A stretch of 64,000 bases of DNA, taken from Mycobacterium asiaticum DSM 44297. Its GTDB lineage: Bacteria; Actinomycetota; Actinomycetes; Mycobacteriales; Mycobacteriaceae. This document shows, in pieces, positions 32,448 to 42,408 of this stretch. The translations under genes and the position numbers were made by a program. Numbering within the stretch: position 1 is the first letter of the stretch; every line of letters starts with the position of its first letter. The stretch spans positions 444,752 to 508,751 of the forward strand of contig NZ_HG964938.1 of NCBI RefSeq assembly GCF_000613245.1. Reading direction: 5' to 3'. The notes beneath the pieces are model-generated. The model made no database searches and was not told the DNA's origin. It worked only from the letters and a program-made list of their open reading frames with translations.

Positions 32448-34087
32448 CAGGGCCTCTCCCCGACCAGTTCGGCTTCCGGGTCTGCCGCCGGTTGCTGCCG
32501 CGAAGACTTGGGCCGCAACCACATCGGTAACCAGCCGGGTGGCGCGTCAGGCGCCAGGTCATAGCTTCCGCCCGCAGGGTCGTCTACCCGGCCCTGCCAG
32601 CGCACCAAGTCCTCGCTCGGCCGGTAGATCTGGCGAATCACCAGCGCGCACAACGCTATAACCGCGATGTCACGCAACAGCACCGTCGTCGTGAACCACT
32701 GCTCAGGCAGCGAACGGTTCGGGTTGCCGTACAGGTAGTACATCCGCGGCACCCACACCAGTGCATCGATCGTCATCCACACCAGCAGCACCCGTCGGTG
32801 CGGCACCGCCAGCACCGCCAACGGCACCAGCCACAGCGAGAACTGGGGACTCCACACCTTGTTGGTCAGCAAGAAGACCGCCACCACCAGGAAGGCGAGC
32901 TGCGCCAGTCGCGGTCGGTGTGGGGCGGTGAGCGCGATGTAACCGATTGCCGCACAACACAACAGGAACAAAACCGTGACCACGGCATTGAGCACCGTCG
33001 GCGGCTCCCAGAAGCCCAGTGCGGGGTCGAACCCGCGCCAACCGGTAAACGATTTCACCACATTGAACAACGAATCCATGTCGTCGCCGCGACGGGTGTT
33101 GAGCCGGAAGAACTCCGACCAACCACGCGGATAGAGAACCATCACCGGCAGATTCACCGCGAGCCAGGTCGCCGCGGCGGTCAGCGCCGTGCGCGCCACC
33201 CCCCGCAGCCGCCCGGACCGGATGCCTAACACCAACAACGGCCCCAAGAACAACAGCGGATACAGCTTGGCCGCGGCGCCGAGTCCGATCAGCACCCCGG
33301 CGAGCACCGGCCGGCGCCGCGCCCAAGCCAGCAGGCCGCCCATCGCGAAAGCCGTTGCCAGCGCATCGAAATTGGTGAAGATCTGGAAGATCACCAATGG
33401 CGACGCGGCTACCAGCGCCGCGTCCCACACCCGGCGACCGGCCAGGCCCGCCGTTGCCCACACCGTCGCCAGCCAGGCCAGCGCCAACCCGAACGCGGCG
33501 AAGTTGAAGAACATCACCACCTCGGCCACCACCGGCAGCGGCGCGATCTTGCTCAGGGTGGTATAGGTCTTGGCGACCGCCATCGAAAGGTACTGGTAAA
33601 CCCCGGTCAGCACCGGATATTCCATGTACCGGATCGCGAGCTTGCCGTCGTAACGGACCTGCGGTCGGCCACCGCTGTCGGTCTCGACCCAGCTGGACTT
33701 GTACGGAAACTTGCCCTGGCTCAACAACTCTGCGCCGTAAAGTGGCACCGTGTCGGAGTAGCACAACTCGTAATAGGCGCGCTGGTTGTCCCAATTGGCG
33801 ACCCGCTGATCACCCGTCCCGGTGCCGGTGCTCTGCAGGCACGCGGCCTTCGTCGACCAACCAAGCGCCAGGAACACCAGCGCGATCAGGAACATCACCC
33901 GCAACGGGGTCATGAAGCGAGTCCGGCCGATCAGCGCGTGCCGTCCGACGGGTCCGCCGATGACGCCCGCCAGGGCGGACCCGAGCGCATCGGTGCGGCT
34001 GGGGCAGTCGCGATTGTCCGCGCTACGCCGATCGGCAGCGATCGGCAGTGGCGAGATGGTGGCGCGTGCGGTTGGGACCTCGGTCAC
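32447..34087 (-). CDS. Polyprenol-phosphate-mannose-dependent mannosyltransferase-like protein (GT87)
   Basis: A 546-residue integral membrane glycosyltransferase of the DUF2029/GT87 type (Rv0051-like) with about 10-12 transmembrane helices. Visible: first TM VMFLIALVFLALGW, an external loop with GNPNRSLPEQW, and a cytosolic tail from DLVRWQGRVDDPAGG on. The family uses lipid-linked mannose on the outer face of the membrane, for lipoglycans. The start GTG 34087 overlaps the ponA1 stop by 4 bases (GTGA), so it is coupled to ponA1. A specific lipoglycan target cannot be read from the sequence. Confidence 0.85.
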   Translation of the reverse strand: MTEVPTARATISPLPIAADRRSADNRDCPSRTDALGSALAGVIGGPVGRHALIGRTRFMTPLRVMFLIALVFLALGWSTKAACLQSTGTGTGDQRVANWDNQRAYYELCYSDTVPLYGAELLSQGKFPYKSSWVETDSGGRPQVRYDGKLAIRYMEYPVLTGVYQYLSMAVAKTYTTLSKIAPLPVVAEVVMFFNFAAFGLALAWLATVWATAGLAGRRVWDAALVAASPLVIFQIFTNFDALATAFAMGGLLAWARRRPVLAGVLIGLGAAAKLYPLLFLGPLLVLGIRSGRLRGVARTALTAAATWLAVNLPVMVLYPRGWSEFFRLNTRRGDDMDSLFNVVKSFTGWRGFDPALGFWEPPTVLNAVVTVLFLLCCAAIGYIALTAPHRPRLAQLAFLVVAVFLLTNKVWSPQFSLWLVPLAVLAVPHRRVLLVWMTIDALVWVPRMYYLYGNPNRSLPEQWFTTTVLLRDIAVIALCALVIRQIYRPSEDLVRWQGRVDDPAGGSYDLAPDAPPGWLPMWLRPKSSRQQPAADPEAELVGERP

Positions 34088-36637
34088 GGGGGCGGCTGGG
34101 GAATGTCAGCCGGCGGCGGAAGTCCGGGAACCCCCGGCGGCGCTGGCGATCCCGGCACACCCGGCGCGCCCGGTGGTGCTGACGGTGCCACGGTGACCGT
34201 CTGCGGCGGGCCCACCGGGATGGTGATTCCTGGCGCCACTTCGACGGTGGGCTGAATGACAGTCTCGGAGGGCCGCGGCGGCGGTGGTGGCGGTGCAGCG
34301 GGGACGCCCGCATAGCCGCCGATCTCGGTCGGCTTGGGGAAGGTTTCGTTCTGCGTGCCCTTCAAGGCACCGTCCATCGTCGATTTCCAGATGTCCGACG
34401 GCAGGCCCGAGCCGTACACCGCACCGCCGGAGGCATTTACCAACGGCTGGTCACCTCGGACCGTGCCCACCCACACCGCGGTGGACAGGGACGGGGTGTA
34501 CCCGACCATCCACGCATCCTTGTTCGCGGTGGTGTCACCGAGCTGCGTCGTCCCGGTCTTGGCGGCCGATGCCCGTCCCCCCGTCAGGCTGTGGCCACGC
34601 GAGTAGCCGGCAATCGGCTGCATGGCCGCGGTCACGTTGTCGGCCACAGCCTTTCGGGATGCGTTGGTCGCCGCTGTTGTCCGCGGTGCTGGCGTCGAAG
34701 AGCACCTGACCCTCGGAGTTGACCACCTTCTGCACGAAGTGCGGACGGTGGTAGATGCCGGACGCGGCCAGGGTGGCGTAGGCCGAAGCCATGTCGAAAA
34801 CGCGAGTTTGGTACTGCCCCAACACGATCCCGTTGTTGGGCGGTCCGCCCTTGCCGTCCTCGGAAAGCGTGTGCGCGACGCCGGGAAAGCTTTCGGCGAC
34901 ACCGGCCTGGTGCGCGGCGTCGGCAACCGCCTGCGGGCCGCCCTTGAGCTTGAGCATGAGCCGGTAGTAGGAAGTGTTCAACGACATCTTCAGCGCCTCG
35001 GCAAGGTTGCAGGTCCCGCAACTCTCACCCTCGACGTTGGTGATCTTGATGCCGTCGACGGTCAGTGGCGAACTGTCCACCTGATAACCCAGACCGATGC
35101 CCTGCTCGAGAGCGGCAACCAGAGCGAACACCTTGAACGACGAACCGGTCTGCAGGCCCGCCTGGGCGAAGTCGAAGCCCTGGGCGTTGGCCCCGCCGTA
35201 GTAAGCCTTCACCGCTCCGGTGCGCGGGTCGATCGAGACCACCGCGGCCCGCATGTCGGGATCCTCCCCGTCCAGGTACTTCGACACCGCCCGCTCCGCC
35301 GCCTGTTGCGCCTGCGGATCGATTGTGGTTGTGACTTGCAGTCCCTGCGTGTTGAGCGTCTGTTCGTCAATGTTGAACAGTTCCAACAGCTCCTTGGTGA
35401 CCTGCCGCTCGATCAGGCCATTGGGGCCCGTGGTCTGGTAAGCCGCCCGTGCCTGGTCCGGTGACACCGTCCTCGGAAAGACCTGCGCCGCGCGGTCATT
35501 GGCGGCCAACGCCTTGGTCTCCACCATGCCGTCCAGGACCCAGTTCCAGCGGGCCACCGCCCCTTCGGGGTCGACGGCCGGGTCCAGCGTGGAGGGACGG
35601 CGGATCAGCGCGGCCAGCAGCGCGCCCTCGGAGACGGTGAGTTGCTCGACGGGTTTGTCGAAGTAGGCCTTGGATGCCGCCGAGATTCCGTAGGCGCCGC
35701 GGCCGAAATAGATGATGTTCAGGTAGGCCTGCAGCACATCGTCTTTCGACCACTCCCCCGCCATCTTGGTGGCGATGACGAATTCCTTGGCCTTGCGCAT
35801 CACTCCGCTCCAGCCGTGCTGCGCGGAACCGACCAGTGCGTTCTTGACGTACTGCTGCGTTATGGTCGAGCCGCCCTGCAGGTCGCCACCGAACAGGTTG
35901 TTCTTCGCCGCACGGGCGAACCCGCTGAACGAGAAGCCCGGGTTGCTGTAGAAGCCGCGGTCCTCGGCGGCGATCACCGCCTGACGGACGTGCACCGGCA
36001 CCTGGCTGAGGTTGACGTCGACCCTATTGCCTTCAGGCGGCACGATTTTGGCGATCTCCGAACCGTCGCTGGCCAGGATTGTCGAGACTTGATTGGTACG
36101 GATGTCACCGGGCCGCGGCACGTCGACGATGAAATAGGCCATCGTGAAGGTGATGATCGGCAGCAAGATCAGCACCGCCGCGCTCAGGTATATCGAGCGC
36201 CGAACCCACCGCCAATTGATCTGCTCGGACCAGGTTGGCTTCCTCCGGCCGCCGAGCGGTCCCCGGCCACCCGAGGGCCCAGTCGGGCCGGGCGGCGGCG
36301 GTCCGCCCGGTGGGCGCCCGGAGCCGCCGAGCCGATCCCGGCCGGACCGCGGCGACGGGGCATCCAGCGCGGCCTTGACCTGATCGAGCGCGTCGTGCTC
36401 GACGGGAGTGGACGGCGGATTGTTGAGCGCGGCCTTGACCTTGTCGATCGGGTCGGCATGCCGCGCCGAGTCGTCGTCGACGATCGGCGGCAGGATCGTG
36501 GTCAACCGGTCGTCGGGAGGCACCGGCCGTCGCGGCGGCGGCGGGCCACCGCGGTCACCGCCGGGACGCTTCCCACCGGACACCGGCTCGCCCGGTGTGT
36601 CGCTGGACGACTGGTGGTGGCGCCCTTCGCTATTCAC
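34084..36637 (-). pseudogene. ponA1: ponA1: bifunctional penicillin-binding protein, frameshifted
   Basis: Class A PBP that polymerises glycan strands and crosslinks peptides. GTG at 36637 overlaps the end of the DUF5318 gene. Order: proline-rich cytoplasmic tail, single TM (about 147-170), GT51 glycosyltransferase (VIAAEDRGFYSNPG, GGSTITQQYVKN), transpeptidase with SxxK in TGSSFKVF and SxN in SLNTSYY, then KTG in AAKTGTTQ and a proline-rich tail (PPPPPPRPSETV). The frame breaks at 34652-34654: three A's (minus strand) where two would keep DQRIPKAVADNV in frame. After the shift the KTG half continues in another frame to 34084, so a single inserted base splits the gene. Everything else is intact, which suggests a sequencing error or a very recent mutation. 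Confidence 0.8.
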
Positions 36638-37064
36638 TGGCCGTGCGGGCGCCGTTGCGCGCCGTCCGCCGGCCGCCACTCCCCCTGGGGGGAGGTGCGG
36701 GAACTGCCGCACCCAATACATACGACTTGACCAGGTGGTTCCAGCTACAGGTCCGGCACACCTCCACGACGTGGACGGCGAACTCCGAGAACCGGCTGGC
36801 CAGCAAAACCAACTCCTCGGCCGTGCGCGCCGACCCCGACACCGCGCCCAGGTGTTCGCCGAACACCCAGGACACCAGCGTGAGCTGTTCCTTGCGGCAG
36901 ATCGGGCACATCACCTTGCTCGGTTTCCCGTGAAACTTCGCCGCGCGGAGCAGATAGGGATTGGCGTCGCACACCTCGGAGACGCCGGTGCGTCCCGAAT
37001 ACACCTCGGACAGCAGCGAGCGCCGCCGAAGGGCGTAGTCCACTACCTGTCGCTGCAGTCGCAC
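36630..37064 (-). CDS. DUF5318 protein (Rv0049-like)
   Basis: 144 residues. The protein has a zinc-ribbon-like pattern of two CxxC pairs: MCPICRKEQL (near residue 52) and VCRTCSWNHL (near 102). It is widespread in actinobacteria next to ponA1. GTG at 37064 is used; the gene ends inside the first codons of ponA1 (8-base overlap), so the two are cotranscribed. Function unknown. Confidence 0.85.
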   Translation of the reverse strand: MRLQRQVVDYALRRRSLLSEVYSGRTGVSEVCDANPYLLRAAKFHGKPSKVMCPICRKEQLTLVSWVFGEHLGAVSGSARTAEELVLLASRFSEFAVHVVEVCRTCSWNHLVKSYVLGAAVPAPPPRGSGGRRTARNGARTASE

Positions 37065-37212
37065 GCTGACCAGAGTACGTCGCCTTCCCCAGCACCGATA
37101 CGCAGCCGCGGGTGTTGTCGCGCCGCACGAAGCAGGGGCGGCCAGGGGCGCGTGAAGTTACCGGTGCTCACACGGTGTGCCGCTCGGGCACCCGACTTCT
37201 ACGATCATCCAC

Positions 37213-38073
37213 GTGGCGAAATCTCGTGGCGGTTGGGGAACAACGCGGGCCAAGGACAGCGACCGGCAACGCGCATGCCGGATTCTCGACGACGCCTTCA
37301 ACGACGGCGAGTTGTCGATGGAGGAACACCGTGAACGCGTCAGCATGGCGACCAACGCGGTGACACTGGACGATCTGCAGCTGCTGGTGGATGACCTGCA
37401 GTCCGCGGAGATCGCGCAGCCGGTGCAGAACCCCGTGGTCAAGCGGGAGAGAAAGTCCACCGGGCGGGGTCTGGTGGTGGCCGCCTTCGGCGTGACGGCG
37501 CTGCTGGGCATCGCAATCGGTTGGGGGCTGTACGGGAACACCACGTCGCCGCTGGACTTCACCTCAGATCCGGGTGCCAAGTCCGACGGCATCGCGGCGG
37601 TCGTGCTGACGCCGCCGAAGCAGCTGCATTCGCTCGGAGGACTCACGGGGCTGTTGGAACAAACGCGGAAACGATTCGGCGACACCATGGGCTACCGCCT
37701 GCTGGTCTATCCCGACTATGCGTCGATCGACCGCAAGGATCCCACCGACGAGCGCCGGGTGCTCGATTACACCTACCGCGGCGGCTGGGGCGATCCGAGC
37801 AGTACCGCCAAGAACAGCAGCACCGACACCGCGCTCGTCGACCTCGGCAAATTCGACGTGAAAGCTGTGGTCGGCATCCTGCGCGGCGCCCCGGAAACCG
37901 TCGGCATCAAACCCCAGGACGTGAAGTCGACGTATCTGATCGTGGAGCCGGCGAAGGACCCGACCACGCCGGGAGCGCTGTCCCTGACCATCTACGTTTC
38001 CGGCGATTACGGCAGCGGGTCCATCGAGCTGGCCGGCGACGGCACGGTCAAACAGGTCCGCTACGTGAGCTGA
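37213..38073 (+). CDS. DUF1707 membrane protein (Rv0048c-like)
   Basis: A 286-residue protein. The N-terminal DUF1707 domain has RAKDSDRQRACRILDDAF and GELSMEEHRERVSMATNAVTLDDLQ (about 12-55). One TM helix (STGRGLVVAAFGVTALLGIAIGW, about 82-104) separates it from an external C-terminal domain of about 180 residues. GTG at 37213 fits the homologue length. It is divergent from the DUF5318-ponA1 unit. Function unknown. Confidence 0.83.
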   Translation: MAKSRGGWGTTRAKDSDRQRACRILDDAFNDGELSMEEHRERVSMATNAVTLDDLQLLVDDLQSAEIAQPVQNPVVKRERKSTGRGLVVAAFGVTALLGIAIGWGLYGNTTSPLDFTSDPGAKSDGIAAVVLTPPKQLHSLGGLTGLLEQTRKRFGDTMGYRLLVYPDYASIDRKDPTDERRVLDYTYRGGWGDPSSTAKNSSTDTALVDLGKFDVKAVVGILRGAPETVGIKPQDVKSTYLIVEPAKDPTTPGALSLTIYVSGDYGSGSIELAGDGTVKQVRYVS

Positions 38074-38147
38074 GCGTGTGACGAACTGCGCATTAACGGG
38101 CGGTGGTGTTGTCGCTAATATATCGGGGCGATACGATGACGCGAGGC

Positions 38148-38173
38148 GTCGTAATGTCGTAATCAGTCGTAAT
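38148..38173 (+). promoter_or_regulatory. Three direct repeats before the PadR gene
   Basis: GTCGTAAT occurs at 38148-38155, 38156-38163 and 38166-38173, 27 bases before the PadR start. They may be the PadR or another regulator's binding site controlling padR and ino1. Confidence 0.45.
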
Positions 38174-38199
38174 CAGCTGCGCAAAAGGGAGGTGTGACG

Positions 38200-38742
38200 A
38201 TGCTGGAACTTGCCATTCTGGGTCTTCTCATCGAATCTCCGATGCACGGCTACGAGCTGCGTAAGCGGCTGACGGGCCTGCTCGGGGCCTTTCGCGCGTT
38301 CTCGTACGGTTCCCTGTACCCGGCGCTGCGGCGCATGCAGGCCGACGGGCTGATCGCCGAGAACGCCGCGCCCGCCGGCACACCGGTGCGGCGGGCCCGC
38401 CGCGTTTACCAGTTGACCGACGAGGGCCGCCGCCGGTTCGGCGAACTTGTCGCCGACACGGGACCGCACAACTACACCGATGACGGTTTTGGGGTGCACC
38501 TGGCGTTTTTCAACCGCACTCCGGCGGAGGCGCGCATGCGCATTCTGGAGGGCCGACGCCGTCAGGTCGAGGAGCGCCGGGAAGGTCTGCGCGAAGCGGT
38601 GGCGCGGGCCAGCAGTTCCTTCGATCGCTACACCCGCCAGCTTCATCAACTCGGGCTTGAGTCCAGCGAGCGGGAAGTCAAGTGGCTCAACGAGCTCATC
38701 GCTGCGGAGCTGGCCGCACCCAATCACGTCGAACAGACGTGA
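38200..38742 (+). CDS. PadR-family regulator (Rv0047c-like)
   Basis: 180 residues: PadR winged helix in MLELAILGLLIESPMHGYELRKRL, recognition region FSYGSLYPALRRMQADGLI and wing RRARRVYQLTDEGRRRFG. A C-terminal coiled-coil helix dimerises it (EARMRILEGRRRQVEERREGL). ATG at 38200 is 7 bases after GGGAGG, better than GTG 38194, and gives the same length as Rv0047c. It precedes ino1 by 63 bases and probably helps regulate it. Confidence 0.9.
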   Translation: MLELAILGLLIESPMHGYELRKRLTGLLGAFRAFSYGSLYPALRRMQADGLIAENAAPAGTPVRRARRVYQLTDEGRRRFGELVADTGPHNYTDDGFGVHLAFFNRTPAEARMRILEGRRRQVEERREGLREAVARASSSFDRYTRQLHQLGLESSEREVKWLNELIAAELAAPNHVEQT

Positions 38743-38805
38743 ATTCGCGAAACACAAGATCGAACAACGTAGAGACACAGAGTTACGAGGTTAGGAGAAC
38801 GCCCA

Positions 38806-39900
38806 ATGAGTGAGCAGAACGCGCCCCAGGCGTCCGAGGTACGAGTCGCCATCGTCGGCGTCGGCAACTGCGCGTCCTCGCTGGTTCAGGGCGTCCAGTA
38901 TTACTTCGACGCCGACGAGAACAGCACCGTGCCGGGCTTGATGCACGTGACGTTCGGCCAGTACCACGTCCGCGACGTGAAGTTCGTGGCCGCGTTCGAC
39001 GTCGACGCCAAGAAGGTCGGCTTCGACCTGTCCGAGGCGATCTTCGCTTCGGAGAACAACACCATCAAGATCGCCGACGTGCCGCCCACCAATGTGACGG
39101 TTCAGCGCGGCCCGACGCTCGACGGCATCGGCAAGTACTACGCCGACACCATCGAGGTGTCCGACGCCGAGCCTGTCGACGTGGTGCAGGCCCTCAAGGA
39201 CGCCAAGGTCGATGTGCTGGTCTCCTACCTGCCGGTGGGTTCGGAGGAGGCGGACAAGTTCTACGCCCAGTGCGCCATCGACGCCGGCGTCGCGTTCGTC
39301 AACGCCCTGCCGGTGTTCATCGCCTCGGACCCGGTGTGGGCCAAGAAGTTCGCCGATGCCGGTGTGCCGATCGTCGGTGACGACATCAAGAGCCAGGTCG
39401 GCGCGACCATCACCCACCGCGTGATGGCCAAGCTGTTCGAGGACCGCGGCGTGCAGCTGGACCGCACCATGCAGCTCAACGTCGGCGGCAACATGGACTT
39501 TCTCAACATGCTCGAACGCGAGCGCCTGGAATCCAAGAAGATCTCCAAGACGCAGGCCGTCACCAGCAACCTGCAGCGTGAGTTCAAGACCAAGGACGTG
39601 CACATCGGGCCGTCCGACCACGTCGGCTGGCTGGACGACCGCAAGTGGGCATATGTGCGGCTGGAGGGCCGCGCCTTCGGCGATGTGCCGTTGAACCTGG
39701 AGTACAAGCTCGAGGTGTGGGACTCGCCGAACTCGGCAGGGGTCATCATCGACGCGGTGCGGGCGGCCAAGATCGCCAAGGACCGCGGCATCGGTGGCCC
39801 GGTGATCCCGGCGTCGGCCTACCTGATGAAGAGCCCACCCGAGCAGCTGCCCGACGACATCGCGCGCGCCCAGCTCGAAGAGTTCATCATCGAGGCGTAA
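38806..39900 (+). CDS. ino1: myo-Inositol-1-phosphate synthase
   Basis: 364 residues. NAD-binding motif AIVGVGNCASSLVQGV (15-30), SYLPVGSEEADKFY and NALPVFIASDPVW in the core, and the catalytic region GDDIKSQVGATITHRVM with the helix that follows. It converts glucose 6-phosphate to inositol 1-phosphate, the first step to phosphatidylinositol, mannosides and mycothiol. AGGAG precedes ATG 38806. PadR upstream and hydrolase downstream keep the conserved order. Confidence 0.96.
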   Translation: MSEQNAPQASEVRVAIVGVGNCASSLVQGVQYYFDADENSTVPGLMHVTFGQYHVRDVKFVAAFDVDAKKVGFDLSEAIFASENNTIKIADVPPTNVTVQRGPTLDGIGKYYADTIEVSDAEPVDVVQALKDAKVDVLVSYLPVGSEEADKFYAQCAIDAGVAFVNALPVFIASDPVWAKKFADAGVPIVGDDIKSQVGATITHRVMAKLFEDRGVQLDRTMQLNVGGNMDFLNMLERERLESKKISKTQAVTSNLQREFKTKDVHIGPSDHVGWLDDRKWAYVRLEGRAFGDVPLNLEYKLEVWDSPNSAGVIIDAVRAAKIAKDRGIGGPVIPASAYLMKSPPEQLPDDIARAQLEEFIIEA

Positions 39901-39929
39901 CTCGTAGAGTCTCCGGCGGGCCCAGCTCG

Positions 39930-39935
39930 TAGAGT
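39930..39935 (+). promoter_or_regulatory. -10 element TAGAGT for a leaderless start
   Basis: TAGAGT fits TANNNT and ends 7 bases before the ATG at 39943, the spacing at which transcription would start on the ATG itself. CTCGTAGAGTC is a direct repeat (39901-39911 and 39926-39936). Confidence 0.5.
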
Positions 39936-39942
39936 CGCGAGG

Positions 39943-40869
39943 ATGACCGACACCTCGCATGACGAACTGACAGCTCTTTCCGAGTTCGACCTGCTGGCCG
40001 AGAACGCCGAACAGGCGGGTGTCAGCGGTCCCCTACCGCCGGTGGAGCGGGTGCGGGCCGGCGGGATCAGTGCGCTGCGCTGGGGTGGTCCCGAACCGCG
40101 GGTGGTCTTCCTGCACGGCGGCGGCCAGAACGCCCACACCTGGGACACCGTGATCGTTGGCCTCGGTGAGCCTGCGCTGGCGGTGGATCTGCCGGGCCAC
40201 GGCCACTCCGGCTGGCGCGAGGACGGCGACTACTCCCCCGCGAACAACGCCGACACCTTGGTGCCGGTACTGCGCGAGCTGGCACCGAGCGCCGAGTTCG
40301 TGGTCGGCATGTCGCTGGGTGGGCTGACCGGCATTCGGTTGGGCGCGCAGGCCCCCGACCTGGTCAATCAGCTGGTGCTCATCGACGTGACTCCGTCTGC
40401 GCTGCAACGGCATTCAGAGATGACCAAGGAACAGCAGGGCACGGTCGCACTGATGCACGGTGAGCGGGAATTCCCCAGCTTCCAGGCCATGCTGGACTTG
40501 ACGATCGCTGCGGCGCCGCACCGCGAGGTCAAGGCGCTGCGTCGCGGCGTGTTCCATAACTCCCGCCGCCTGGACAACGGCAACTGGACGTGGCGTTACG
40601 ACGCCATCCGCGTCTTCCCCGACTTCAGCACGCTGTGGGACGACGTCGCCGGCTTGGCTGCCCCGGTGACCCTGATCCGCGGCGGCTCATCGGGTTTCGT
40701 CACCGACGAGGACGCCGCCGAACTCGGCCGCCGCGCACCGCGATTCCGCGGCGCCCACATCGTCGAGAACTCGGGGCACTCGGTGCAGAGCGATCAACCG
40801 CGGGCGCTGATCGAACTGGTGCGCGCAGTGATCGATGCCGGTCGAGGTCGATCGCCGGATGCCCAGTAA
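39943..40869 (+). CDS. Alpha/beta hydrolase (Rv0045c-like esterase)
   Basis: 308 residues. Oxyanion loop VVFLHGGGQNAHTWD, nucleophile elbow VVGMSLGGLTG (Ser near residue 126), an acid in ALIDVTPSALQ region or later, and His in NSGHSVQSDQPRA. The nucleophile pattern GMSLGG agrees with Rv0045c, an esterase of short to medium acyl chains. It appears to be leaderless. A TetR gene starts 11 bases before its stop, so the two overlap and are cotranscribed. Confidence 0.87.
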   Translation: MTDTSHDELTALSEFDLLAENAEQAGVSGPLPPVERVRAGGISALRWGGPEPRVVFLHGGGQNAHTWDTVIVGLGEPALAVDLPGHGHSGWREDGDYSPANNADTLVPVLRELAPSAEFVVGMSLGGLTGIRLGAQAPDLVNQLVLIDVTPSALQRHSEMTKEQQGTVALMHGEREFPSFQAMLDLTIAAAPHREVKALRRGVFHNSRRLDNGNWTWRYDAIRVFPDFSTLWDDVAGLAAPVTLIRGGSSGFVTDEDAAELGRRAPRFRGAHIVENSGHSVQSDQPRALIELVRAVIDAGRGRSPDAQ

Positions 40870-41461
40870 CGATCGATCCAGGCCCGCCGGTCGCCCGCGG
40901 GACACCTCCATCGACGATCGGGTGCTGTCAGCCACGCGTGAGTTGCTGCTCGAGGTCGGTTGGGACGATCTGAGCGTGCGCCTGGTTGCTGCCCGAGCGG
41001 GAGTCGGCCGGTCCAGCCTGAACCGGCGCTGGTCCTCAAAAGCCGAATTGGTGCTGCACGCGATCCTGGGTGAGTCCCCGGACCTGGCGCCATTCGAGGG
41101 CACCGACCTGACGGGTTGGATCGAATGGGTGGTGCGCGGCAGCCATGAATTGTTCGATCGACCAGACGTGCGGACGGCGGTACCGGGATTGTTGCTCGCT
41201 CTACAAGAGAACGACGACCTCCGGAAGACGCTGTGGGCCGCCTTCAGTGGGCCCGCGGTGGCACTCTTCGCCGAAAAGGCACAGCCGTCCAATCGGCGGG
41301 AGCGCCACCGCGCCGAGCTGGACGCCCGGGCCACCTTGGCGATGGCGGCCGGTGCTGCATTGTTTCTGACAACCGTTGGCGTGGAAGACAATTCGGAAGT
41401 TCTGCGAAACCGCATTGCGCAGTTGCTGAAGTCCGCGACGGTACCTGCGTTCGAGCGATGA
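40859..41461 (+). CDS. TetR-family transcriptional regulator
   Basis: 200 residues, HTH in RVLSATRELLLEVGWDDLSVRLVAARAGVGRSSLNRRWSSKAEL. The start ATG 40859 lies within the end of the hydrolase gene (11-base overlap). Similar 15-bp boxes before the next two genes (41490 and 42409) are likely sites for this or a related regulator. Confidence 0.83.
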   Translation: MPSNDRSRPAGRPRDTSIDDRVLSATRELLLEVGWDDLSVRLVAARAGVGRSSLNRRWSSKAELVLHAILGESPDLAPFEGTDLTGWIEWVVRGSHELFDRPDVRTAVPGLLLALQENDDLRKTLWAAFSGPAVALFAEKAQPSNRRERHRAELDARATLAMAAGAALFLTTVGVEDNSEVLRNRIAQLLKSATVPAFER

Positions 41462-41489
41462 TAGCCTTCCGGGCCTTGAGAGGCTTTAT

Positions 41490-41504
41490 GATGCCAACGG
41501 CATC
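41490..41504. promoter_or_regulatory. Palindromic box before the SDR gene
   Basis: GATGCC-AAC-GGCATC: perfect 6-bp arms. A variant, GGTGCCAATGGTATC at 42409-42423, sits at the start of the OYE gene (11 of 15 bases equal). Confidence 0.6.
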
Positions 41505-41540
41505 GTAACTTCGACTTCTGGTGGGCCGGTCAGCACAATC

Positions 41541-42392
41541 ATGGGTATCTACGCAATCAGCGGATCGGCGTCGGGCATGGGCCGTGCCACCGCGAACCGG
41601 CTGCGCGCCGACGGCCACACCGTCATCGGGGTCGACCTTCGGGACGCCGAGGTCGTCGCCGACCTCTCCGCGGCGGAGGGCCGCACGCGGGCGGCACGCG
41701 AAGTGCTCGCGGCGACCGACGGCCGGCTCGACGGCGCTGTCCTGGCCGCCGGCATCGGCCCCACGCCCGGCAACCTTCGCCGCATCCCTGAGGTCAATTA
41801 CCTCGGGGTGGTGGACCTTCTCGATCGGTGGCGGCCAGCGCTGGCTGCCGCAGGCGGAGCGAAAGTCGTTGTGGTGTCGAGTAACTCGACGACAACCACA
41901 CCGATGGTTCCGGCCCGGACGGTGCGTGCCCTGCTGGCCGGCGATGTCGATCGGGCCGTGCGCAGCGTGCGTGTCTTCGGCCCGGCCCGGCCCGCCATGG
42001 TCTACGCCGCGTCCAAGATTGCGGTCAGCCGGTGGCTGCGGCGCCACGCGGTCCGAACGGAATGGGCCGGGGCCGGGATCCGGTTGAACGCGTTGGCACC
42101 GGGTGCGGTGTTGACGCCGCTGCTCGAGCAGCAGTTGGCAGACCCCCGGCAGCGTCGGGCGGTGCAGCGCTTTCCGGTTCCGGTCGGCGGCTTCGGCGAC
42201 CCGGACCAGCTGGCCCAGTGGGTTTGCTTCATGCTGTCCGATTCCGCCGAGTTCCTCTGCGGCAGCATCATTTTCGTCGATGGTGGCACGGACGCCCACT
42301 TCCGCGGTGAGGACTGGCCGCGACCGGTACCAGCGCGGCGCATCGTCGGCTACCTGCGGAAATTTCTGCGGCCGGGCTTTGATCAGCCTTAG
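41541..42392 (+). CDS. SDR-family oxidoreductase
   Basis: 283 residues: loop SGSASGMG (residues 7-14), acidic cofactor residue in VIGVDLRDA, VVVSSNST and the catalytic YAASK (about 155). It has an unusually short core but keeps the C-terminal IIFVDGG. It probably belongs with the OYE gene that follows after 23 bases. Relative to M. tuberculosis, this gene and the OYE are an insertion between Rv0045c and Rv0044c. Substrate unknown. Confidence 0.83.
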   Translation: MGIYAISGSASGMGRATANRLRADGHTVIGVDLRDAEVVADLSAAEGRTRAAREVLAATDGRLDGAVLAAGIGPTPGNLRRIPEVNYLGVVDLLDRWRPALAAAGGAKVVVVSSNSTTTTPMVPARTVRALLAGDVDRAVRSVRVFGPARPAMVYAASKIAVSRWLRRHAVRTEWAGAGIRLNALAPGAVLTPLLEQQLADPRQRRAVQRFPVPVGGFGDPDQLAQWVCFMLSDSAEFLCGSIIFVDGGTDAHFRGEDWPRPVPARRIVGYLRKFLRPGFDQP

Positions 42393-42408
42393 CCCGGTGA
42401 TATATTTC

